From: DASRIA01 sp963816975
GTDB taxonomy: Bacteria; Actinomycetota; Thermoleophilia; Solirubrobacterales; JBBDJG01
NCBI GenBank assembly: GCA_963816975.1
Contig: CAWFMD010000003.1
Coordinates: 186,001-250,000, forward strand
Direction of reading: 5' to 3'
Length of the DNA stretch: 64,000 bases
Part shown: in pieces, positions 57,847 to 64,000 of the stretch
Layout of the letters: each line of letters opens with the position of its first letter
How positions within the stretch are numbered: the first letter of the stretch is position 1
Notes under the pieces: model-generated
Databases searched by the model: none
What the model was told of the DNA's origin: nothing
What the model saw: only the letters and a program-made list of their open reading frames with translations
Position numbers and translations under genes: made by a program

Positions 57847-59847
57847 ATGGCGAACCGCCTCGCGGACGAGACCAGCCCCTACCTCCTCCAGCACAAGGAC
57901 AACCCGGTGGACTGGTATCCGTGGGGCGCGGAGGCGCTTGCCCGCGCGCAGGCCGAGGACAAGCCGCTGCTGATCTCGATCGGCTATTCCGCCTGTCACT
58001 GGTGCCACGTGATGGAGCACGAGTCGTTCGAGGATCCCGAGACCGCCGCGGTGATGAACGAGCACTTCGTCCCGGTCAAGGTCGACCGGGAGGAGCGCCC
58101 CGACGTGGACACGATCTACATGGGCGCCGTGCAGGCCATGACCGGGCACGGCGGGTGGCCGCTGAACGTCTTCCTGGACCCGGACGGCGTGCCGTTCTAC
58201 GGCGGCACGTACTTCCCGCCCGAGCCCCGCCACGGCATGCCGAGCTTCCGGCAGGTGCTCGAAGGCGTGTCCGAGGCGTGGCGCACGCGGCGCGACGAGA
58301 TCAAGGCCGCGGCGCCGCGGACGGTCGAGGGACTGAGCGCCACCGCCCGCCTGCGGCCGGCCGCGGAGGAGCCTTCGCCACAGGCGCTGGAGGAGGCCGA
58401 GCGCGGGCTCGCCGCCCAGTTCGATGCCACCTCTGGAGGCTTCGGGGGCGCCCCGAAGTTCCCGCCCGCGAGTGCGCTCGAGTTCCTGATGGCCCGGATC
58501 GCGGACGGCGCGGCCACGGACAGGGCCCCCGAGATGGTGCGCACCACGCTCCGGCGGATGGCCGGCGGCGGCATCTACGACCAGGTCGGCGGGGGCTTTG
58601 CGCGCTACTCGGTCGACGCGCACTGGCTGGTGCCGCACTTCGAGAAGATGCTCTACGACAACGCGCTGTTGGCGCGGGCCTACCTGCACGGCTGGCAGCT
58701 GACCGGAGATGAACGCCTGCGCCGCGTCTGCGAGGAGACGCTCGACTGGGCACTGCGCGAGATGCGCGGTCCCGAGGGTGGCTTCTACTCGGCGCTCGAC
58801 GCCGACTCCGAAGGCGAGGAGGGCAAGTTCTACGTCTGGACGGAGGCAGAGCTGCGCGACGTGCTCGGCGACGACGCCGATCCGCTGATCCGGTATTGGG
58901 GCGTCGACCGCGGCCCCAACTTCGAGGGCCACAGCATCCTCTACGTGGAGGGCGGCGAAATCGACCCGGAGGTGCTCGCGCGCGGCCGGCAGCGGCTGTA
59001 CGACGTGCGCGCCCGGCGGGTCTGGCCCGGCCTCGACGACAAGCGCCTGACGGCTTGGAACGCGCTGATGCTGGCGGCGCTCGCCGACGCCGGCGCGGTG
59101 CTCGGCCGCCCGGACTACGTCGATGCCGCACGGCGCTGCGCGGAGTTCCTCACCGGTGCGATGCGCGGACCCGGCGGCCGCCTGCTGCGCACCTACAAGG
59201 ATGGGCGGGCGGCGCTGGGCGCATACCTGGAAGACCACGCGTTCCTGTCGGAGGCGCTGCTGGTGCTCTACACGGCGACCTTCGAGACGCGCTGGTTCGT
59301 GGAGGCACGCGCGCTCGCCGACGACATGGTGCTGCGGTTCCGCGATCCCGACGGCGGCGGGTTCTTCGACACCGCCTCCGACCACGAGTCGCTGGTCGTG
59401 CGGCCGCGCAGCTTCGAGGATCACCCGATCCCGGCCGGCGGCTCGGCCGCCGCCTACGCGCTGCTGCGGATCTTCGCCGTGAGCGGCGATCGCGCATACG
59501 AGCGGCCCGCGGTCGAGGTGTTCCGGCTCGTGCACCAGGCGGCGGCCCGCCATCCGCAGGCGTTCGGTCACCTGCTCCAGGCGATGCACTTCCATCTCTC
59601 CGCCCCGCGCGAGGTGGCGCTCGTGGGCGAGCAGTTCGGGCAGCTTGCCGCGGCCGTGCGCCGTCGCTTCCGCCCCACCCTGGCGCTGGCCGGCATGCGA
59701 CCCGGTGACGAAGAGGCGGTCGCAGCGATCCCGCTCCTGCGCGGCCGGGAGCCGGTCGCCGGAGCGCCCGCGGCCTACGTCTGCGAGAACTTCACCTGCC
59801 GAATGCCCGTCACGGACGCCGAAGAGCTGGAACGCCTGCTCTCGTGA
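57847..59847 (+). CDS. YyaL/DUF255 thioredoxin-like, six-hairpin glycosidase-fold protein
   Basis: A 666-residue protein. The N-terminal thioredoxin-like domain begins LADETSPYLLQHKDNPVDWYPWG and has CHWCHVM with the CxxC pair. It is followed by a long (alpha/alpha)6-barrel region typical of the YyaL/SSP411 family (ASALEFLMARIA, FARYSVDAHWLVPHFEKMLYDNA, AWNALMLAALADAG). Biochemical role unsettled in the family. ATG 57847 begins directly after the previous stop with no gap, so the two are probably co-transcribed. Confidence 0.9.
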   Translation: MANRLADETSPYLLQHKDNPVDWYPWGAEALARAQAEDKPLLISIGYSACHWCHVMEHESFEDPETAAVMNEHFVPVKVDREERPDVDTIYMGAVQAMTGHGGWPLNVFLDPDGVPFYGGTYFPPEPRHGMPSFRQVLEGVSEAWRTRRDEIKAAAPRTVEGLSATARLRPAAEEPSPQALEEAERGLAAQFDATSGGFGGAPKFPPASALEFLMARIADGAATDRAPEMVRTTLRRMAGGGIYDQVGGGFARYSVDAHWLVPHFEKMLYDNALLARAYLHGWQLTGDERLRRVCEETLDWALREMRGPEGGFYSALDADSEGEEGKFYVWTEAELRDVLGDDADPLIRYWGVDRGPNFEGHSILYVEGGEIDPEVLARGRQRLYDVRARRVWPGLDDKRLTAWNALMLAALADAGAVLGRPDYVDAARRCAEFLTGAMRGPGGRLLRTYKDGRAALGAYLEDHAFLSEALLVLYTATFETRWFVEARALADDMVLRFRDPDGGGFFDTASDHESLVVRPRSFEDHPIPAGGSAAAYALLRIFAVSGDRAYERPAVEVFRLVHQAAARHPQAFGHLLQAMHFHLSAPREVALVGEQFGQLAAAVRRRFRPTLALAGMRPGDEEAVAAIPLLRGREPVAGAPAAYVCENFTCRMPVTDAEELERLLS

Positions 59848-59866
59848 CCGCACGGACCCGCCGCGC

Positions 59867-60655
59867 ATGAGCTCCTCCCCCCTGCCCGCGGCAGCCGCCG
59901 GAGAACTGGCGCTCGGCGACCTGGTCGTCAACCGGATCGGGCTGGGGGCGCGCTTCGTCCAGGATGCGACCCATCAGGGCCCGCTGTTGCGGCGCGCGCT
60001 CGAGCTGGGGGTGAACCTGATCGACACGGCTGACGTGTACGGCAACAGCGAGGCGGCGATCGCGGAGGCGCTCCACCCATATCCGGATGGGCTCGTGATC
60101 GCCACGAAGGGCGGTCAGACGGTCGTCGACGGCCAGCCGACCGCGAACGGCCGACCCGAGTACCTGCGCGGCGCATGCGAGCGCAGCCTCGCGCGCCTGC
60201 GGGTGGACACGATCGACCTGTACCAGCTGCACATGCCCGACCCCGGCGTGCCGCTGGCAGAGTCGCTGGGCGCGCTGGACGAGCTGCGCCGGGAGGGCAA
60301 GGTCCGCCACATCGGCGTGTCGAACGTGTTCGGGGACGCTTTCGAGGCGGCGCTGAGCGTGGCGCCGATCGTCTCGGTTCAGAACCGCTACAGCCTCAAG
60401 CACCGCGAACGCGAGACCGAGATCCAGATCTGCGAGCGCGAAGGCATCGCCTACATGCCGTGGTGGCCGCTCGCCGGCGGCGAGCTGGCACAGATCGGTG
60501 CGCAGACCGCACTCGCGTGGCTCCTGCAGCACTCACAGGCGATGCTGCCGATCCCGGGAACCGCGTCGGTCGAGCACCTGGAGGAGAACGTCGCGGCGGC
60601 GGCGATCACGCTCGCACCGGCAGCGGTCGCGCAGCTGGAGGCCGCGACCGCCTAG
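59867..60655 (+). CDS. Aldo/keto reductase
   Basis: A 262-residue NADPH-dependent (alpha/beta)8 reductase. Catalytic residues are in LIDTADVYGNSEAAI (Asp, Tyr), ATKGG (Lys), and YQLHMPD (His). IGVSNVFGD and the C-terminal IPGTASVEHLEENV supply NADPH contacts. The substrate is unknown. ATG 59867 lies 19 bases after the preceding stop and converges on glnA. Confidence 0.88.
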   Translation: MSSSPLPAAAAGELALGDLVVNRIGLGARFVQDATHQGPLLRRALELGVNLIDTADVYGNSEAAIAEALHPYPDGLVIATKGGQTVVDGQPTANGRPEYLRGACERSLARLRVDTIDLYQLHMPDPGVPLAESLGALDELRREGKVRHIGVSNVFGDAFEAALSVAPIVSVQNRYSLKHRERETEIQICEREGIAYMPWWPLAGGELAQIGAQTALAWLLQHSQAMLPIPGTASVEHLEENVAAAAITLAPAAVAQLEAATA

Positions 60656-60685
60656 CCTGAACCTGGCTCGAATTTTCCGGGCTCG

Positions 60686-62038
60686 CTACAGGACCGGCAG
60701 GTACTTCTCCAGCTCCCAGGCGGAGAGCTGCGTGCGGTAGTCCTCCCATTCCTGGCGCTTGATCTCGATGAAGCGCGTGAACACGTGCTCCCCCAGCGTC
60801 TTCAGGATCAGCTCGGACTCCGATGCGATCTCGATTGCCTCACCGAGCGTCTCGGGGAGCTGCTCGATGCCGAGCTTCTTCCGCTCGTCCGGCGACAGGT
60901 GGTAGAGGTTGCGTTCCATCGGCTCGGGCAGCTCGTAGCCCTTCTCGATGCCCTCCAGCCCCGCCTGCAGCAGGGCCGAGAAGCACAGGTAGGGGTTGCA
61001 CGCGGGGTCCGGGCTGCGGATCTCGCAGCGCGTCGCCTGCTCCTTGCCGGGGTGGTAGAGCGGCACCCGGATCAGGGCGGAGCGGTTGCGCCGCGACCAC
61101 GCAACGTACACCGGCGCCTCGTAGCCCGGCACCAGGCGCTTGTACGAGTTGACCCACTGCGCGAACAGCGCCGAGATCTCCCGCGCGTGCTTGAGCTGGC
61201 CGGCGATGAACGACTTCGCGATGTCCGACAGGTAGAACTGATCGCCGGCGTCATAGAAGGCGTTGCGGCCCTCCTTGAACAGTGATTGGTGGACATGCAT
61301 GCCAGACCCGTTCTCGCCGTACAGCGGCTTCGGCATGAAGGTCGCGTAGAAGCCGTACTTCATCGCGTACTCCTTCACCGTGATGCGGTAGGTCATGCAG
61401 TCGTCGCACATCTTCAGCGCGTCCGCAAAGCGCATGTCGACCTCGTGCTGCGACGGGCCCACCTCGTGGTGGGAGTATTCGACGTGGATGCCGAGCTGCT
61501 CCAGCGCGAGCACCGTCTCGCGGCGCAGGTCCGATCCCGCGTCGAGCGTCGTGAGGTCGAAGTAACCCCCCTTGTCGAGCACCTGCGGCGGCCCCCCGTT
61601 GGTCTCCGAGGAGCGGAAGTAGAAGTACTCGAGCTCCGGTCCGATGTTGAACTGGTCGAAGCCCATTCCACGCATCCGCTCGAGCGCGCGCCGCATGACC
61701 CAGCGCGGGTCGCCTTCGTAGGGCTCGCCGCCGGGCACCTGCACGTCGCAGAACATGCGGCCGGTGGCCTTGTCCTCGGGCCGCCAGGGGAGGATGCTGA
61801 ACGTGGAGGGGTCCGGCATCGCGATCATGTCGGACTCTTCGATCGGATTGAAGCCCGTGATCGACGAGCCGTCGAAGCCCATCCCGCCCTCGAACGCGTC
61901 GTCCAGCTCGGCCCGGTTGATCGAGAAGCTCTTCAGCTGGCCGAGGATGTCGGTGAACCAGAGACGGATAAAGCGAACGTCGCGCTCGTCGCAGATCGCG
62001 GCTACGTCCTTCGGGGTCTTCGGGGTGTTGTCGGCCAA
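60686..62038 (-). CDS. glnA: Glutamine synthetase type I
   Basis: A 450-residue enzyme making glutamine from glutamate, ammonia and ATP, forming dodecamers. Visible parts are MGFDGSSITGF, the metal-binding IGPELEYFYF and EVGPSQHEVD, HVHQSLF (His and Glu), and NRSALIRVP. The NLYHLSPDE loop retains a Tyr where adenylylated enzymes have it. The length and LGIEQLPETL ending resemble the GSI-alpha group, so adenylylation is uncertain. TTG 62038 follows GGAGG by 7 bases, a conventional ribosome binding site. Confidence 0.95.
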   Translation of the reverse strand: MADNTPKTPKDVAAICDERDVRFIRLWFTDILGQLKSFSINRAELDDAFEGGMGFDGSSITGFNPIEESDMIAMPDPSTFSILPWRPEDKATGRMFCDVQVPGGEPYEGDPRWVMRRALERMRGMGFDQFNIGPELEYFYFRSSETNGGPPQVLDKGGYFDLTTLDAGSDLRRETVLALEQLGIHVEYSHHEVGPSQHEVDMRFADALKMCDDCMTYRITVKEYAMKYGFYATFMPKPLYGENGSGMHVHQSLFKEGRNAFYDAGDQFYLSDIAKSFIAGQLKHAREISALFAQWVNSYKRLVPGYEAPVYVAWSRRNRSALIRVPLYHPGKEQATRCEIRSPDPACNPYLCFSALLQAGLEGIEKGYELPEPMERNLYHLSPDERKKLGIEQLPETLGEAIEIASESELILKTLGEHVFTRFIEIKRQEWEDYRTQLSAWELEKYLPVL

Positions 62039-62084
62039 TGGGGGACCTCCTGCGGTCGCGGTGGAGCGCCGTACCCTAGAGCGT

Positions 62085-62390
62085 CTAACCGGGGAAGGGC
62101 TTCGTCACCGCCACCTCGTGGATCGCCACCTCGGGCGGCGCGGCGACCACCTCGCGCAGCCCCCGTGCGAACTCGCGGAGATGCGGCTGGGCGAAATGGC
62201 GCTCGAGGGCGGCACGATCCGCCCACTCCTCGACCGCCACGAAGCAAAGCGGATCCTCCACCGCCGCGAAGAACCCGTAGCGCAGGCATCCCTCCTCGCG
62301 GCGCGAGTCGTCCTGCATCCGCTCGAGCAGCGCAACGAGCTCGTCACGACGCTCGGGCGCGCATTGGACGCGGCCGATCACCAGGAGCAC
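62085..62390 (-). CDS. Antibiotic-biosynthesis-monooxygenase-fold protein
   Basis: A 101-residue dimeric alpha-beta-barrel (ABM) protein: LLVIGRVQCAPERRDELVALLERM, then EEGCLRYGFFAAVEDP, FVAVEEWADRAALERHF, and a C-terminal VAIHEVAVTKP strand. Members act as quinol monooxygenases or in haem or dialkylphenol breakdown. Function here is unknown. GTG 62390 is 44 bases from the HxlR regulator stop on the same strand. Confidence 0.85.
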   Translation of the reverse strand: MLLVIGRVQCAPERRDELVALLERMQDDSRREEGCLRYGFFAAVEDPLCFVAVEEWADRAALERHFAQPHLREFARGLREVVAAPPEVAIHEVAVTKPFPG

Positions 62391-62434
62391 CGGTCGAGCT
62401 CCTCGCTCGGGGTGGCCATCGGCGCCCTATCGCG

Positions 62435-62863
62435 CTAGTCGCGCAACCACTCGCGCGCCCACTGGCGCAGCGAGCCAATCACCGGCTCGAGAGCGTGGCC
62501 CTTCGGAGTCAGGTCGTACTCGACTCGCACGGGCGCGCCGTCGCATACGCGGCGGGCGACGATGCCGCTCGCCTCGAGCTCCTTCAATCGCATCGACAAC
62601 AGCCGGTCCGAGATCTGCGGGATGCCGGCTGACAGCTCGGAGAAGCGCAGCGGCCCGCACAGCAGCGAGTGCACGATGGCGCCGGTCCAGCGCTTGCCGA
62701 GCATCTCGACGGCAGCGTGGTAGTAGGGACACACGCCCTGGGATGGCTCGGGGGGCGCCGCGGTCTTGATGTGGTCCGCGCCGCCCCCGTCGCCATTTGG
62801 AGGGGAGGGAGAGAGAGCCGGTTCCGCGCCGTCTTGGGTAAGTATCGGCGCCGGATCCGGCAT
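62435..62863 (-). CDS. HxlR-family transcriptional regulator
   Basis: A 142-residue winged-helix regulator. After an unstructured N-terminus rich in Pro/Gly, CPYYHAAVEMLGKRWTGAIVHSLLCGPLRFSELSAGI carries the conserved HxlR Cys. PQISDRLLSMRLKELEASGIV is the recognition helix and VEYDLTPKG the wing. HxlR proteins with this Cys sense electrophiles or formaldehyde. It lies between a carboxymuconolactone decarboxylase-like and an ABM gene, a set typical of detoxification clusters. Confidence 0.88.
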   Translation of the reverse strand: MPDPAPILTQDGAEPALSPSPPNGDGGGADHIKTAAPPEPSQGVCPYYHAAVEMLGKRWTGAIVHSLLCGPLRFSELSAGIPQISDRLLSMRLKELEASGIVARRVCDGAPVRVEYDLTPKGHALEPVIGSLRQWAREWLRD

Positions 62864-62871
62864 CGGTCGTG

Positions 62872-63438
62872 CTAGGCGACCTTCTTGAGCGGCTTGACCT
62901 CGCGCGAGGTGCCCTCGAGCGGGATCTCACCGGCAAGCGTTACGAGAGACGAGAAGTCGGCGAGCGCCACGTGCGCAAGCGCCTCGAGGATCTGCTCGTC
63001 GGTCCAGCCGTGCTCGCGCGCCTCCTCGTGCAGGTGCACGGGCACCTCGCCGCTGTTCTGCACCATGGTCTCGAGGTAGCGCAGCAACGCCGACTCGCGC
63101 TCGTCGCGGGAGGCGAACTGCCGCGCGGAGTCGATCTCGTCGAGATCGAGGCCCACTGCCCTCCCGGCGCGCGCGTGCACCGCAACGTCGTAGTCGGCGC
63201 CGCGGTACTCGGCGACGGCCAGCGCGATCCGCTCCTGCGTGGGCGCGGGCAGAGTGCCGCGGCGCAGCTCGGAGCGCATCCGTGCGTAGCCTCGGAGGGC
63301 GGCCGGCGACCCGGCCAGCACTCCGACGAAGTTGTTCAGCTTGCCGCTGCCCGACAGTGCTCCCTTGAGGATCGGAGCGCTCTCAGGCGGTGCGGTGAGC
63401 TCGTCGTGGATATCGAACCTGCTGATCTTGGCAGCCAT
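62872..63438 (-). CDS. Carboxymuconolactone decarboxylase-like (AhpD-fold) protein lacking Cys pair
   Basis: A 188-residue all-helical AhpD/CMD-fold protein. The expected YCxxCH-like motif is replaced by DYDVAVHARAGRAVG near residue 83-97. There are no Cys at the catalytic positions, though the His is kept. A peroxidase function is therefore unlikely; decarboxylase or structural roles remain possible. The promoter region carries TAGCTT about 24 bases upstream of ATG 63438. First gene of the three-gene cluster with the HxlR and ABM genes. Confidence 0.75.
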   Translation of the reverse strand: MAAKISRFDIHDELTAPPESAPILKGALSGSGKLNNFVGVLAGSPAALRGYARMRSELRRGTLPAPTQERIALAVAEYRGADYDVAVHARAGRAVGLDLDEIDSARQFASRDERESALLRYLETMVQNSGEVPVHLHEEAREHGWTDEQILEALAHVALADFSSLVTLAGEIPLEGTSREVKPLKKVA

Positions 63439-63641
63439 CGCTTTACTTTCGGATCGAAGCTACAGAAAAGGCCAATTGCTTACTGAAGGTTAGGTAGTTT
63501 ACAAAACGACACCGTGATTGCAACCTTCGTGCCCCCAGCCGGCTTTCCTGCCCCGGCGCGGGGTCCATCTCCCGATGGGCGACTCATACCCACATACGTG
63601 CGCGACGCGCGCGCGGATGTCCGCGAGGGATGGTCCGAGGG
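63439..63641. other. Intergenic stretch without a gene
   Basis: A 203-base gap between the AhpD-like gene and the RlpA-like gene. It holds an AT-rich segment (63439-63510) probably containing the AhpD-like gene's promoter, and a GC-rich part with short inverted repeats that may end the RlpA transcript. No open frame here has family character. Confidence 0.5.
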
Positions 63642-64000
63642 TCAGTGCACGGAGCGCAGGCGCGTGGTGCTGACCATGCCGAGCCTGCGGGCGGCGGCTG
63701 CCGTGAGGTCCCAGGCCACGCCCCGCCGAAACGGGCCGCGGTCGATCACGGGCACGGTGATGAAGCGGCCGCCACGGTAGAAAATCACCGGCGTCCCGCA
63801 GGGCAACGACTTGTGGGCAACGCCCAGCGTGCCGCGCCCCAGGCGCTTGCCGCAGGCGGTGCGGTTGCCGTACAGGCCGGGGCCGTACCACGTGGCGCGC
63901 CGGTGGCGCATGAGCGCGACCAGGGCAGGCCGCGTCTGCGGCCCCACGACGCCGTCCACGGCCAGCCGGGCCTCCTGCTGGAAGCGCTTGACCGCGGCGG
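63642..64000 (-). CDS. RlpA-like double-psi barrel protein, N-terminus beyond window
   Basis: The C-terminal ~119 residues of a cell-wall protein whose start lies past the right edge. Preserved are the end of a peptidoglycan-binding domain (AVKRFQQEARLAVDGVVGPQT) and an RlpA/septal-type double-psi barrel (ATWYGPGLYGNRTACGKRL, LPCGTPVIF, VPVIDRGPF and WDLTAAAARRLG). The Asp in VIDRGPF is the catalytic acid of RlpA-type lytic transglycosylases. Two Cys could form a disulfide. Confidence 0.85.
   Translation of the reverse strand, partial: AAVKRFQQEARLAVDGVVGPQTRPALVALMRHRRATWYGPGLYGNRTACGKRLGRGTLGVAHKSLPCGTPVIFYRGGRFITVPVIDRGPFRRGVAWDLTAAAARRLGMVSTTRLRSVH

Noticed and set aside
63500..63641. 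Possible riboswitch upstream of the AhpD-like gene
   Set aside because: Several short GC-rich inverted repeats can be drawn, but I could not match them to the conserved elements of a known riboswitch class; they may simply be the end of the RlpA transcript.
1..64000. CRISPR arrays, insertion sequences, prophage or toxin-antitoxin modules
   Set aside because: No regularly spaced direct repeats, transposase, integrase or phage genes were seen on either strand.

Overview
The window is very GC-rich, gene-dense chromosomal DNA from an actinobacterium, most likely class Thermoleophilia (Solirubrobacterales/Gaiellales-like). This placement is an inference. It rests on the base composition, a fused FbiC and other coenzyme F420 genes, GTP-type PEP carboxykinase, abundant acyl-CoA metabolism, a YANAM..ALFVALGG-type N-terminus that I associate with this class, and the promoter style. 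No plasmid, prophage, insertion sequence or CRISPR array is visible. About 60 protein genes, three tRNA genes, two broken genes and several strong terminators can be supported.

Layout. 1-336: truncated MscS-type channel. 537-3872: a degenerate accessory patch around tRNA-Trp, with a HAD-phosphatase remnant, a lower-GC viroplasmin/RNase HI gene, the tRNA, a frameshifted DUF6351-like secreted-protein gene, and a second copy of the 5' half of tRNA-Trp in which that gene's start codon lies. 3885-10601: quinone oxidoreductase, BtuF-like protein, tRNA-Leu(UAG), cell-surface genes (L,D-transpeptidase), tRNA-Leu(CAA) and an M28-like membrane peptidase. 10598-19361: acyl-CoA metabolism (acyl-CoA synthetase, carboxyltransferase, 3-hydroxyacyl-CoA dehydrogenase, enoyl-CoA hydratase, HMG-CoA lyase, SDR). 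19389-27044: P450 followed by F420 genes (npdG, cofD, cofC, cofE, and fbiC on the other strand). 27133-36215: aquaporin, YgfZ, acyltransferase, two MarR regulators with targets, crotonyl-CoA carboxylase/reductase, ClpS. 37165-49666: methylmalonyl-CoA mutase-type subunit, secreted hydrolase, F420-dependent oxidoreductase, moaA, pckG, MaoC, acyl-CoA dehydrogenase, malyl-CoA lyase. 49734-60655: beta-helix protein, a SucC-like/SucD-like/ferredoxin operon, a CBS-methyltransferase fusion, another acyl-CoA synthetase, a class III aminotransferase, YyaL and an aldo/keto reductase. 60686-64000: glutamine synthetase, a small HxlR/oxidative-type cluster, and a truncated RlpA-like protein.

How the genes fit together. 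Ccr, a cobalamin-dependent mutase, malyl-CoA lyase, MaoC dehydratase, acyl-CoA dehydrogenase and PEPCK are core or plausible steps of an ethylmalonyl-CoA-type acetyl-CoA assimilation route feeding gluconeogenesis. The F420 genes supply a cofactor used by at least two enzymes here (NpdG and the LLM oxidoreductase).

The most pervasive non-coding signal is a TAnnnT hexamer 6-12 bases upstream of start codons with no Shine-Dalgarno sequence. This looks like widespread leaderless or near-leaderless transcription. In some cases the hexamer uses the stop codon of the preceding gene, or overlaps the hexamer of a divergent gene.
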